Assembly (NCBI GenBank): GCA_045430305.1 | Contig: JAILXW010000002.1 | Location: 310,001-374,000 of the forward strand | DNA length: 64,000 bases | Direction of reading: 5' to 3' | DNA from: Agarilytica sp045430305 | GTDB taxonomy: Bacteria; Pseudomonadota; Gammaproteobacteria; Pseudomonadales; Cellvibrionaceae | Part shown: one piece after another, positions 36,954 to 45,454 of the stretch | How the letters are laid out: the number at the start of each line of letters is the position of its first letter | Numbering within the stretch: position 1 is the first letter of the stretch | Program-made: the position numbers and the translations under genes | Notes under the pieces: generated by a model | Databases searched by the model: none | What the model was told of the DNA's origin: nothing | Seen by the model: only the letters and a program-made list of their open reading frames with translations

Positions 36954-37301
36954 ATGTCAGATAGCCCTTCATTTTTAGTACATTGGAAATCACGAGTGCT
37001 TTTGCCAGGTAAGGTGATGCTGGACGGGCTTATTTCTCAAGTGAAATTGGGTGGTTTCGAATTAAAAATTGATCGTGCAGTCTCAATAGGCACGGAAATA
37101 GCCCTTGAGTTTTACGTGAAGTATCGCGACAAACCTAAGCGTATTCGGCTAAAAGGCAAAGTCACATACTGTGGCATTGCTTCATCAGGGGAATCAATGC
37201 TACGTCTTTCTATCTCGCAAATTGGTCGCGAAGACAATCATACATTGAGCAACATCTTGCAAACATTGGGCGACTCAGACGCTTTTGATTTACGGGCGTA
37301 G
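36954..37301 (+). CDS. PilZ-like domain protein
   Basis: A 115-aa single-domain protein whose pattern of beta strands and the segment LISQVKLGGFELKID resembles the second half of a PilZ c-di-GMP-binding domain (consensus D/N-x-S-x-x-G). The N-terminal RxxxR motif is not clear (KSRVLLPGK in its place) and the Ser-x-x-G part is shifted, so c-di-GMP binding is doubtful; it may be a degenerate or adaptor-type PilZ. ATG at 36954. It stands alone between the LRR gene and a long non-coding stretch. Confidence 0.5.
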   Translation: MSDSPSFLVHWKSRVLLPGKVMLDGLISQVKLGGFELKIDRAVSIGTEIALEFYVKYRDKPKRIRLKGKVTYCGIASSGESMLRLSISQIGREDNHTLSNILQTLGDSDAFDLRA

Positions 37302-37726
37302 AGTATTTATGGCCTGACCTTTTCGTTTTTATTTTCACTTCCTTTTAACCGCGAATAAATTGGCAGCTCCAATTTGTTTCCACAAGTTATACCTTTTAGG
37401 TATTACCTGTTTCTTTGGTTATTTCAAAGTAGAGTAGTGTGCCAAACATCGCGGTACAGCCTAAATCTGAATAAAACGATTTTGATAATGATTAAAGAGT
37501 CTAAAGCGAGACTCTTTTTATAGTGATATTGCACAATAACTGAATTAAATTAGGTGTGTCGCCGTAAACAACATAAGGAAGGAGGCTTCGGCAGCTCTTA
37601 AAAACGGAATTTTCAGTTAGTTGACCTAAAGGTTTTGGCTTTTCGTTATTTAGTAGGTAACACTCGCCACGCTTTAAATATCCGCCAGTAATGTAAATTG
37701 GGGAGTTGCTAGAGGTACGTAAAATT
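37302..37726. other. 425-base intergenic region with a terminator-like hairpin
   Basis: No coding sequence is recognised. It contains a small palindrome ATACCT-TTT-AGGTAT at 37389-37403, the intrinsic terminator described separately, and a purine-rich AAGGAAGGAGG at about 37570 that looks like a ribosome-binding site but has no convincing downstream reading frame. A small RNA or a long 5' leader of the next gene could be encoded here. Confidence 0.4.
37494..37519 (+). terminator. Intrinsic terminator
   Basis: A perfect 8-bp stem AAAGAGTC / GACTCTTT with an eight-base loop runs into TTTTT. It lies ~190 bases after the PilZ-like gene, so it ends either a long 3' leader or an unannotated short transcript. 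The A-rich left arm would allow weaker termination on the other strand too. Confidence 0.55.
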
Positions 37727-40066
37727 ATGCAAATTTTTCATAAGCACATAATTCATGTTTACTCCCTAATTATTTGTACTATTTTGTTTATTTCACAAAA
37801 CGCTTTTTCCGCACAAGTTGTATCAATCATTCCAGCACAAGATACAAGTATATTTTTGGAAAAACCTCTCCTAAATTTAGGCGCTGCAAGTACCCTAACG
37901 CTTAAACCGCAAAGCAGTACATATAATGCCAAAGCGAGAACACTTATAAAGTTCGACTTGGAAGCGCTAGCCGAGCGTATTGTCGACGAAGAGCTTGTTA
38001 GCGCACGGCTGCAGCTGTATGTATCCATGAATAATGGTGAAAAGGGGGTTCGTGGAAAGTTTAAATCTAAAGGTCGGTCTTCAAAATCTAGCTCTGGAGT
38101 GCAAGGCGCGGGTTACAAAATAGATATTCATCCGCTTAGCGCGGACTGGGATGAAAAGGACGCTACGTGGTATTGCCCATCAGCGACAGATTGTGGGCAT
38201 GAAGGTGGCCGTTTTGGTCGTAAAACGGATAGCCTAGATATGTCGAATGTATTTTCAGGCGCAGTGCAATTTGATGTTACCAATGATGTAAAACACATAC
38301 TTTCCGGTGCTAGTAATTTTGGTTGGCTAATTAAAAAACGATTAGAGTCGGCGCCCGGAATTTTTGAGTTTTTCTCTTCAGAAAGCGATCTTAAACCACA
38401 ATTAATACTTACTGTAAATGCGCCGGAAGGTGCAGATATTACTGCACCGAAAATCGAGCTAACCCAGCCAAATAAAGTGTTTTATTTAGGTGAATCTTTA
38501 ACTCAAGTTGTGGTTACTTATTCCGATTTCAATGACGGGGTCGATACCTCTAGCGTGCAAGTGAAAGTCGCGGGCAATGTTTTAGATTGCGATATCTCAG
38601 TAGGTTTAGCTGTTTGCCCGGTGAATACACTTGAAAATGGCATCTATTCTGTTGAAGCAAGCGTGGCAGATTTTTCCGGAAATACTTCAACAGCCAATAA
38701 AGCCATCGTGTATAACGCCGAAGCAGCCGGTGGCACAGGCGGTGTAAAATGGATTACAGATATTGGTGCGCCCGAGATGTCTGTTGGCGCAAATGGTGAT
38801 AATTATTTAGATCTCTCTAATGGCGACTTTTACCAAAAAATTTCAGGAATCTGGCAACTGCTTGCAAACTTAACTGGCCCGGAGGGGGCTCAAGGCGCTT
38901 CTGGTGAGCCGGGGCCGCAAGGTGAGCAAGGTGTTTCGGGGGCCGTAGGCCCCAAGGGTGACCAAGGCCCCCGGGGGCCGCAAGGTATTGCGGGTGAAAT
39001 TGGCCCGCTGGGAATGCAAGGCCCGCAAGGTTTGCCCGGACCGCAAGGTATTCAAGGTCTGGCAGGGCCAGCAGGTCCGGCGGGGCAAGATGGCAAAGCG
39101 AACAATGTATTTAGCGGTAGGATTAATTTGGATCAAGCAAGTGATTCACACTTAGCTTCAGGTTGGTCAATTGAAGAAATAAATGATGGGCAGTTTTCCT
39201 TAACGCATAATTTAAATAGTAGTGATATTTCTTTCACATACACCATGGAAGTGGCGATCGGCGGTACAGGCGATAAATTAGCGGTAAACCAAAGAAATAG
39301 TAATGAAATCATTTTTTCTCACACCGACTATCGTGGGGAAGTGGTGACGGGTAACAACTCCGGCATCACGGCATTATTTATTGTGGTAGCCGATTCGGCT
39401 CTAGTTCCCGTTAATCAAGATGATGCATCTGAACAAGAAGATGAAACGTCAGATCCAGCAGAAGTATCTATCTTGTGTCGAAATATTCTAGAAGACAACC
39501 CCAACGCGATAAGTGGAACTTACACCGTTGATGTGCTCGGCCAGTCAACAGAATTTTATTGCGATATGTCATTTGATCTCGGTGGTTGGACACTAGTGGG
39601 AAGTGTTTATGACAAAGACCGCCAGTTTACGCAAAATGTTGTGCAGGGTAGCAATACGGTTTTATCCAATGAATACTTCCAAGAGCTTTTAAAAAACGCT
39701 TCGGTGGGTGTGCGTTTTCAATGGGGCAGTGGCAGCACAGAAAATGTATTGGTTCGAATGGACAAACTTGGAGGCCATAGTTGTCATAGTTTAGATTCAG
39801 ATGGGCTGTTCGGGTTCACCTACCCAGGCAGTGATAGTGTACTTTGGGCTTACAATGAAAATGGTGCATGTGTAGGTTCAGGGTCCGACTATTCAATGAT
39901 TTACCTGCGCCGAACACAATCTTCTTTTTCAATGTTTGAATTATCAAATGCCGCTAGTTATATCGAACGGTATAACGAAGATGGAACGTGGTCGACGATT
40001 TCCGAAGGCGCAGCCAGCTTGTTTAGCTTGAGCGATAGTGACTATATTCAAATTTATTTGAAGTAA
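37727..40066 (+). CDS. Secreted DNRLRE / collagen-like / fibrinogen-like protein
   Basis: A 779-aa exported protein; ATG 37727 begins a signal peptide of ~30 residues ending NAFSA. Residues ~32-235 resemble a DNRLRE-type carbohydrate-associated domain (IIPAQDTSIF ... RTLIKFDLEAL ... LQLYVS). An Ig-like stretch follows (~240-335). Residues ~383-455 are an uninterrupted collagen-like Gly-x-y array, rich in GPQG and GPAG triplets. A beta-rich region follows (~460-560), and the C-terminus (~585-779) starts with a fibrinogen-like segment: TEFYCDMSFDLGGWTLVGSV. Such FReD-type domains bind sugars or acetylated groups. The protein likely forms an elongated surface or released adhesin; binding partners are unknown. 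Confidence 0.82.
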   Translation: MQIFHKHIIHVYSLIICTILFISQNAFSAQVVSIIPAQDTSIFLEKPLLNLGAASTLTLKPQSSTYNAKARTLIKFDLEALAERIVDEELVSARLQLYVSMNNGEKGVRGKFKSKGRSSKSSSGVQGAGYKIDIHPLSADWDEKDATWYCPSATDCGHEGGRFGRKTDSLDMSNVFSGAVQFDVTNDVKHILSGASNFGWLIKKRLESAPGIFEFFSSESDLKPQLILTVNAPEGADITAPKIELTQPNKVFYLGESLTQVVVTYSDFNDGVDTSSVQVKVAGNVLDCDISVGLAVCPVNTLENGIYSVEASVADFSGNTSTANKAIVYNAEAAGGTGGVKWITDIGAPEMSVGANGDNYLDLSNGDFYQKISGIWQLLANLTGPEGAQGASGEPGPQGEQGVSGAVGPKGDQGPRGPQGIAGEIGPLGMQGPQGLPGPQGIQGLAGPAGPAGQDGKANNVFSGRINLDQASDSHLASGWSIEEINDGQFSLTHNLNSSDISFTYTMEVAIGGTGDKLAVNQRNSNEIIFSHTDYRGEVVTGNNSGITALFIVVADSALVPVNQDDASEQEDETSDPAEVSILCRNILEDNPNAISGTYTVDVLGQSTEFYCDMSFDLGGWTLVGSVYDKDRQFTQNVVQGSNTVLSNEYFQELLKNASVGVRFQWGSGSTENVLVRMDKLGGHSCHSLDSDGLFGFTYPGSDSVLWAYNENGACVGSGSDYSMIYLRRTQSSFSMFELSNAASYIERYNEDGTWSTISEGAASLFSLSDSDYIQIYLK
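38876..39094 (+). repeat. Collagen-like Gly-x-y coding repeat
   Basis: About 24 consecutive Gly-x-y triplets coded by a locally GC-rich, imperfect 9-bp repeat (units such as GGCCCGCAAGGT). The composition contrasts with the AT-richer flanks of the same gene, as expected for a domain built by local duplication. Confidence 0.85.
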
Positions 40067-40110
40067 AAAAGGGGGGGAAGCAGCTAATTGTTTTCCTGTA
40101 ATCAGGGGGC

Positions 40111-40776
40111 TCACCGCTTATTCTTAGGCTCGATCCCCTTCCATGATAAAGCGTAGTAGATGCATATGCTGATAATAGCTGCAAGAAAACACCAAATTGA
40201 GGGATAGTCGTAACCGCTTTGAAGGTATAGCGCGACCAGGAAGGAGCTAAAAAAAGCAGGGCCAAGAATGTATCTAATCCTAGGGTTGGTTGAGAGAAGA
40301 AACGGGATCACCACTATCAGAACATAAAAATAATCAATAACGCCGTATAAATACGGTACCCTGTAAATATACGCAATAGAGTTACAACAATGCACGTTAA
40401 TGTGAAGCGTTGAATACAAGGTATAGCTATACAATAAATATAGGCTTACCGCCAACCCAGCCAATGTGAATCCAATAAAATAGTGTTTTTTTCTAGGGTG
40501 TTCGTGCAGGCCAACACTTAAAGGAATAAATACAGGCCAGAATGACATAGCGATAAAATTAAAAAAGTACATGGCTATGTCCATGTAGTGTTGAGCTATG
40601 ACCTTATTCAGGCCAAGCCATACAAACCCTTCACTGATTTGATGAATTCCAAAAATAATAGGAATGCTTGCGAGGGCAAGAGATTGCTTTGGATATCGAA
40701 AACGATATATGGCGGCCATACCACCAGCGCAAAGCGCGCTTCCGGCGATAAAGCTAGCGGTGGCTGAAAAGCACAT
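40111..40776 (-). CDS. Small polytopic membrane protein (DUF6629-like)
   Basis: A 221-aa protein with about seven hydrophobic segments. The N-terminus MCFSATASFIAGSALCAGG and the conserved FGIHQISEGFVWLGL segment recall a widespread family of uncharacterised bacterial membrane proteins that I associate with DUF6629. No catalytic motif is apparent. A GAGA ribosome-binding site precedes the ATG. It is convergent with the collagen-like gene. Confidence 0.65.
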   Translation of the reverse strand: MCFSATASFIAGSALCAGGMAAIYRFRYPKQSLALASIPIIFGIHQISEGFVWLGLNKVIAQHYMDIAMYFFNFIAMSFWPVFIPLSVGLHEHPRKKHYFIGFTLAGLAVSLYLLYSYTLYSTLHINVHCCNSIAYIYRVPYLYGVIDYFYVLIVVIPFLLSTNPRIRYILGPAFFSSFLVALYLQSGYDYPSIWCFLAAIISICIYYALSWKGIEPKNKR

Positions 40777-40865
40777 GGTTTTTCTCGGGTATTGGTGGCG
40801 TGATATTTCTTTAATACAAGTTTGTTGAGTATATCTCTAAAGGGCCTGTAGGTGCGGAACTACGA

Positions 40866-41111
40866 GTGCTATATCTTAGCCATTTGCGATGGAGCACTGA
40901 ATTATTTGCAGTCATAGAGCCCATTGCTGATGGATTTTGCAACGACACGAAAATAGAATACTCCTTCTCTCGTGAAGAACTACCGCCGGATAAATCTCAG
41001 CTATTCGGGTTAACCGCCACTGAAATGACGGTTTTGATAGGCGGCATGCGTACGCTTGCGGTTAACTTCGAAGATTCTAAACACGGTGTTTTGATCAAAC
41101 ATTCAGCTTAG
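40866..41111 (+). pseudogene. katG: Remnant of catalase-peroxidase katG (C-terminal domain piece)
   Basis: The frame (from GTG 40866, 81 codons) carries FAVIEPIADGF and TEMTVLIGGMRTLAVNFEDSKHGVL, which match the second half of KatG (typically FAVLEPIADGFRNY and APEMTVLVGGMRVLG followed by the SKHGVFTDR region). About 70 of some 725 residues remain; the frame is preceded by unrelated sequence and stops right after the matching stretch, and no haem-ligand or catalytic His-Trp-Tyr region is present. It is therefore a decayed fragment, not a functional gene. It sits just beyond the 3' end of ssrA, a place where foreign DNA often enters. Confidence 0.75.
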
Positions 41112-41241
41112 AGCCATCGCCGAAATTTATGCTTGTGACGGTGCACAAAAAAATTTAAAAAAGACGTCATTGCCGCTTGGAGTAAAGGGATGAATACAAA
41201 TCGATTTGATTTGTAATGCGTGTGCAAAAGCGCAGAAAACT

Positions 41242-41275
41242 AAAAAAGGCCCACCTCTTTCGAAGTGGGCCTTTT
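41242..41275 (-). terminator. Intrinsic terminator of ssrA
   Basis: On the minus strand the stem AAGGCCCAC / GTGGGCCTT encloses a short loop and is followed by a run of U, about 10 bases after the tmRNA 3' CCA. It is a classic intrinsic terminator. Confidence 0.85.
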
Positions 41276-41281
41276 GTGTTT

Positions 41282-41675
41282 TGGTGGAGGCGGGGGGAGT
41301 TGAACCCCCGTCCGTCAGCACTCCGCTCGCGGCTCTACATGTTTAGATTCCGTCAATTAATTTAACACTTATCAGCCCGGCGGGCAGGACGTTAAGTGCG
41401 AGTTCGCTAAAGTCTAATAAGTGCATCACGATCCAAATACACTTACGATCCAGTTCTGAATGACAGTCAATAGCGCGATACTGGCACCTTGCTAAAGACC
41501 GCTAGTGACCGAAGTCTCTAGATGGTACTTTTTCCGGCTACTTACGCAGCTAGTTGAGCACCGTAGTTGTCATCATTTGCAACTATTTGTTTACAGCTTT
41601 GGATTAACGTGATTGGCTGTCATCACGACATGCACCTTGAGTTTTGTCACCGGCGTCGAATCCAAAAACGCCCCC
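41282..41675 (-). ncRNA. ssrA: Transfer-messenger RNA (tmRNA)
   Basis: The 394-nt one-piece tmRNA begins GGGGGCG... at 41675 and ends with an encoded CCA at 41282, with the tRNA-like T-arm GGTTCAACTCC-type sequence next to it. The resume codon GCA starts the reading frame at 41580, and the encoded tag is ANDDNYGAQLAA followed by TAA (41542-41580). It rescues stalled ribosomes together with SmpB, whose gene is 6 kb away on the same strand. The tag differs from that of E. coli (ANDENYALAA) and fits the Cellvibrionales/Pseudomonadales range, from memory. Confidence 0.97.
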
Positions 41676-41707
41676 GATTTGGGTAAAGCCCACCCGGCTA
41701 GGTAAAA

Positions 41708-41742
41708 AGTATAACTAAATGCCAGCCAGATAGAACAGTATA
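41708..41742 (-). promoter_or_regulatory. Candidate ssrA promoter
   Basis: Two TATACT hexamers on the minus strand (41708-41713 and 41737-41742) lie 33 and 62 bases before the mature tmRNA 5' end. tmRNA is cut from a longer precursor by RNase P, so a start near 41700 is reasonable. The -35 match is poor. Confidence 0.4.
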
Positions 41743-41930
41743 ACTTCGGCTCCCAGTTTTATCTATGTTGGGGCTAGAAGGCTGTTTTACTAGCCCAGGC
41801 CTCCCCTGGTTGCGCTAATTTGGTGCGCATTTGGCGCAATAAATCGCGTTTGGTGTGCGCGGCGTTAAAGAATAACCCTCCATATTCTATTTTCTTCTGG
41901 TTTTTGCACCAAAAGGCATATCGATCATGC

Positions 41931-41972
41931 TTGATTTGCCTCAAGTCGGTGCTGTCTATTTCGCGTTGTAAT
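41931..41972 (+). promoter_or_regulatory. FNR/Anr-type promoter of napEDABC
   Basis: TTGATTTGCCTCAA at 41931-41944 differs from the FNR consensus TTGAT-N4-ATCAA at one position. A -10-like TGTAAT lies at 41967-41972, giving a start near 41979, at which the box would be centred at -41.5, the exact class II position for FNR activation. The GTG of napE follows 31 bases later. Confidence 0.7.
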
Positions 41973-42009
41973 GCCTTTCAAAATAACAAATGCCTTATGG
42001 GGATCTATC

Positions 42010-42186
42010 GTGTCAGCTATTGAATCTACTTCTGCGTCCGTCGAGTCGGTGAGCGAGAAGCAGGAGCGTCGTCTTTTCTTATTTATCGCAGTTGTACTTT
42101 TCCCTTTGTTGTCCATCGTTCTGGTGGGCGGTTTCGGTCTACTTATTTGGATAAGCCAATTGATTTTTGGCCCGCCCACGGCTTAA
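42010..42186 (+). CDS. napE: Periplasmic nitrate reductase subunit NapE
   Basis: A 58-aa single-pass membrane protein ending WISQLIFGPP, the usual NapE close, with the family stretch FLFIAVVLFPLLSIVLVGG forming the helix. GTG 42010 preceded by GGGGA gives the normal NapE length; an ATG 39 bases upstream would extend into the promoter region. NapE accompanies periplasmic nitrate reductase in many bacteria; its role is not settled. First gene of the operon. Confidence 0.85.
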   Translation: MSAIESTSASVESVSEKQERRLFLFIAVVLFPLLSIVLVGGFGLLIWISQLIFGPPTA

Positions 42187-42195
42187 GGGTTTTCT

Positions 42196-42468
42196 ATGTC
42201 TGAAGAAATACACATTAGTAGCCTAGTGTTGCATGTTATTCCTCCGCATGTGGAGGGCGTTCTTGAAGTTTTATCTGGGCTAGAGGGGCTAGAGGTTGCC
42301 GTCACAGAATCGAAGTTAGGAAAAATTGTGGTGGTGTTAGAGCGTTCCAATACGCGTGAGATTAACGATTGTATTGAAAACCTAAAAATTATCGATGGTG
42401 TTTTAAGCGTGGCTATGGTGTATCACCACGTGGAAGATACTCAGTTGCTCAAAGAGGAAATTGCATGA
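42196..42468 (+). CDS. napD: NapA maturation chaperone NapD
   Basis: A 90-aa cytoplasmic chaperone that binds the Tat signal peptide of NapA and holds export until the cofactor is inserted. The N-terminal HISSLVLHV and later VLSVAMVYHHVED are typical of NapD. Its stop codon overlaps the napA start (ATGA at 42465-42468), which links translation of chaperone and client. Confidence 0.93.
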   Translation: MSEEIHISSLVLHVIPPHVEGVLEVLSGLEGLEVAVTESKLGKIVVVLERSNTREINDCIENLKIIDGVLSVAMVYHHVEDTQLLKEEIA

Positions 42469-44960
42469 GCATTTCGCGAAGAGAATTTATAAAAAACCAA
42501 GCCGCTGCCGCTGCAGCGGCGGCAGCTGGTGTTTCACTACCTGCTTCAGCATCAAATTTAATAACTGCCGTAGACGAAACAAAACTTACGTGGTCAAAAG
42601 CGCCGTGTCGTTTTTGTGGAACAGGTTGCAGTGTAAATGTGGCAACGAAAGATGGCCAAGTAGTAGCAACACACGGTGATATCAAATCCCCAGTGAATCG
42701 TGGGCTAAATTGCGTGAAAGGATATTTCCTTTCCAAAATTATGTACGGTAATGATCGTTTAACAACGCCATTGCTACGCAAAAAAGATGGCGTATACAAC
42801 AAAGAAGGGGAGTTTACCCCTGTAAGTTGGGATGAAGCCTTTGACGTAATGGCAGAAAAGTTCAAAAAAACTTTGAAAGAAAAAGGCCCTGATGGCATCG
42901 GTATGTTTGGTTCTGGCCAATGGACGGTGTGGGAAGGTTACGCTGCAGTAAAATTAATGAAAGCGGGCTTTCGATCAAATAACCTAGAGCCAAATGCTAG
43001 GCACTGTATGGCCAGTGCGGTGGGCGGGTTTATGCGTACCTTTGGTATGGATGAGCCAATGGGATGTTATGACGATTTTGAACACGCCAATGCCTTTGTG
43101 CTTTGGGGGTCGAATATGTCAGAAATGCATCCAATTTTATGGACGCGCATCACTGACCGAAGATTAAGCGCGCCAGACACAAAAGTGGCTGTACTCTCAA
43201 CCTATGAGCATCGCAGTTACGATCTGGCTGATTTGCCAATGACCTTTAATCCGCAGTCGGATTTAGCAATTGCTAACTTTATTGCCAATTACATTATTGA
43301 AAATGGAAAAGTAAATAAAGACTTTGTAGAAAAGCACACCAACTTTAGAGTCGGTAATCAAGATATTGGTTATGGTTTAAGGCCGGAGCATCCGCTGCAG
43401 AAAAAAGCAAAAAATTCAGATAAAGCCGCTGGTTCCACCCCAATCACGTTTAATGAGTTCGCCAAATTCGTTAGCGAATACGATGTGAAAAAGGCCAGTG
43501 AAATTAGTGGAGTGAGCGAAGACAAGCTCATTAAACTCGCTGAGCTTTATGCAGACCCCAAAATTAAAGTGATGTCACTTTGGACAATGGGAGTGAATCA
43601 ACATACGCGTGGCGTATGGATGAATAATCTGATTTACAATATTCACTTACTTACCGGAAAAATTTCTATGCCCGGTAATGGGCCGTTCAGTTTAACCGGC
43701 CAGCCATCTGCTTGCGGTACGGCGCGCGAAGTAGGTACCTTTGCGCACCGTTTGCCTGCCGATATGGTAGTGAAAAAACCTGAGCATCGCGCTTTTGCAG
43801 AAAAAGTTTGGAAGCTTCCCGAAGGTACGGTCAACGGAAAGGTTGGTGCCCATGCAGTATTGCATAATCGAAAATTAAAAGATGGTGAGATTAATGCCTA
43901 CTGGGTGCAGTGTAATAACAACATGCAGGCAGCGGCGAATATTAACGAAGAGGGTTTGCCTGGTTACCGTAACCCTGACAACTTTATTGTCGTATCTGAT
44001 GCATATCCAACCGTAACGGCGCAAGCGGCCGATTTGGTGTTGCCTACAGCTATGTGGGTAGAAAAAGAAGGCGCTTATGGTAACGCAGAGCGTCGTACAC
44101 AGTTTTGGCATCAGTTGGTGGATGCGCCTGGCGACGCTAAGTCAGATCTATGGCAGCTTGTAGAGTTTTCTAAGCGCTTCAAAGTGAGTGAGGTGTGGCC
44201 AGACGAGCTTATTGCCAAAAAACCTGAATATAAAAACCTCACGTTGTTTGAAGTACTCTTCAAAAACGGTCAGGTAGATGAATACCCACTTTCTGAAACG
44301 CACAAAGACTATAACAACCAGGAAGCGAAAGATTTTGGGTTTTATATTCAGAAAGGTCTATTCGAAGAGTACGCAAGTTTCGGTCGTGATCACGCGCACG
44401 ATCTTGCCCCTTTCGATATGTACCATAAAGAAAGGGGTATGCGTTGGCCGGTAGTGAATGGTCAAGAAACCTTGTGGCGCTATCGCGAAGGCAGTGACCC
44501 TTACGTAGAAAAAGGTAAAGGCTTTCAGTTTTATGGCAAGCCTGATGGCAAGGCAATTATTTTTGCATTGCCATATGAGCCGCCAGCCGAGTCGCCCAAT
44601 AAAGAGTTTCCGTTTTGGTTAACTACGGGGCGTGTGCTTGAACATTGGCATTCAGGTTCAATGACGCAGCGAGTGCCCGAGCTTTACAAAGCTGTTCCCG
44701 ACGCCTTGTGTTACATGCACCCGCAAGACGCGCGAGATAAAGGCTTGCGCCGTGGCGATAAGGTTCGCGTCGAATCGCGTCGCGGCTTCATCGTGACGCG
44801 AGTGGAAACGAAAGGTCGCAACAAGCCACCGAAAGGTCTGATATTTGTACCTTGGTTTGATTCGAGGCAACTCATTAACCGCGTCACATTGGATGCCATC
44901 GACCCAATATCGAAACAGACAGATTTTAAAAAATGCGCTGTTAAGATTGAAAAGGTGTAG
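42465..44960 (+). CDS. napA: Periplasmic nitrate reductase catalytic subunit NapA
   Basis: An 831-aa molybdopterin enzyme that reduces nitrate to nitrite in the periplasm. A Tat signal peptide with SRREFIK and a poly-alanine core is cleaved after PASA. The 4Fe-4S site is CRFCGTGC at residues 48-55 with the fourth cysteine in GLNCVKG. The molybdenum ligand cysteine is in NARHCMASA at residue 181. Length and order match the standard NapA. Confidence 0.98.
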   Translation: MSISRREFIKNQAAAAAAAAAGVSLPASASNLITAVDETKLTWSKAPCRFCGTGCSVNVATKDGQVVATHGDIKSPVNRGLNCVKGYFLSKIMYGNDRLTTPLLRKKDGVYNKEGEFTPVSWDEAFDVMAEKFKKTLKEKGPDGIGMFGSGQWTVWEGYAAVKLMKAGFRSNNLEPNARHCMASAVGGFMRTFGMDEPMGCYDDFEHANAFVLWGSNMSEMHPILWTRITDRRLSAPDTKVAVLSTYEHRSYDLADLPMTFNPQSDLAIANFIANYIIENGKVNKDFVEKHTNFRVGNQDIGYGLRPEHPLQKKAKNSDKAAGSTPITFNEFAKFVSEYDVKKASEISGVSEDKLIKLAELYADPKIKVMSLWTMGVNQHTRGVWMNNLIYNIHLLTGKISMPGNGPFSLTGQPSACGTAREVGTFAHRLPADMVVKKPEHRAFAEKVWKLPEGTVNGKVGAHAVLHNRKLKDGEINAYWVQCNNNMQAAANINEEGLPGYRNPDNFIVVSDAYPTVTAQAADLVLPTAMWVEKEGAYGNAERRTQFWHQLVDAPGDAKSDLWQLVEFSKRFKVSEVWPDELIAKKPEYKNLTLFEVLFKNGQVDEYPLSETHKDYNNQEAKDFGFYIQKGLFEEYASFGRDHAHDLAPFDMYHKERGMRWPVVNGQETLWRYREGSDPYVEKGKGFQFYGKPDGKAIIFALPYEPPAESPNKEFPFWLTTGRVLEHWHSGSMTQRVPELYKAVPDALCYMHPQDARDKGLRRGDKVRVESRRGFIVTRVETKGRNKPPKGLIFVPWFDSRQLINRVTLDAIDPISKQTDFKKCAVKIEKV

Positions 44961-44969
44961 GAGAGAAAA

Positions 44970-45440
44970 ATGAATAATATTAAAACTATTTCCAAGTTCT
45001 CTCTGTTGTTTCTTCTTGTGTTTGGTGCTTATGTTTTCGCTGAATCACAGATAGCGACCTTGAGAAAAGGTACGCCTCTCACTGAAGTGAATGAAGACCC
45101 TGCGATATTGCAAAATTCTATGAATAAGGATTTAAAGTCAGTGCGCGCATACCCTATGCAGCCACCATTGATTCCGCATAAGATTGATAACTATCAAGTA
45201 GATCTAAAAGCAAACAAATGCTTGAGTTGTCACTCGCGTGATCGGGTGGATGAGTCTCAGGCGCCGATGATTAGCGTTACCCACTTTATGGATCGCGATG
45301 GCAACTTTCTCGCAACTGTATCGCCACGACGTTATTTCTGTGATCAGTGCCATGTGGTGCAAGTGGAGCGTGATCCTTTGGTGGAAAGCGACTTTAAAGA
45401 TGTTCGTGAGTTGATGAACGAATCAAAAAATAAAAAATAG
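44970..45440 (+). CDS. napB: Diheme cytochrome c subunit NapB
   Basis: A 156-aa periplasmic cytochrome with an N-terminal signal peptide (through YVFA) and two haem c motifs, CLSCH at residues 85-89 and CDQCH at 124-128. It passes electrons from NapC to NapA. It starts 9 bases after napA with a GGAGAG ribosome-binding site. Confidence 0.95.
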   Translation: MNNIKTISKFSLLFLLVFGAYVFAESQIATLRKGTPLTEVNEDPAILQNSMNKDLKSVRAYPMQPPLIPHKIDNYQVDLKANKCLSCHSRDRVDESQAPMISVTHFMDRDGNFLATVSPRRYFCDQCHVVQVERDPLVESDFKDVRELMNESKNKK

Positions 45441-45454
45441 CTGGGAATAAATGC

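Larger units (their letters stand above)
41676..42009. other. Shared upstream region of ssrA (minus) and nap operon (plus)
   Basis: This 334-base gap between divergent units holds the ssrA promoter area next to 41675, hairpins around 41763-41785 (GGGCTAG ... CTAGCCC) and 41785-41800 (CCAGG ... CCTGG), and the FNR-type control site of the nap operon. Small overlapping frames here do not look coding. Confidence 0.6.

Noticed and set aside
37481..37498. GATAATGATT as a Fur box
   Set aside because: Only one half matches the 19-bp consensus, and it runs into the terminator stem.
38870..39136. Minus-strand frame opposite the collagen-like repeat
   Set aside because: Periodic composition of the Gly-x-y region keeps the opposite strand open by chance; it has no start context or family features.
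41282..41350. tRNA-like sequence ending in CCA on the minus strand
   Set aside because: It is the 3' tRNA-like part of tmRNA; the tag reading frame and 5' partner strand are both present.
41820..42023. Small plus-strand frame upstream of napE
   Set aside because: It crosses the FNR box and promoter, has no ribosome-binding site and no recognisable protein features.
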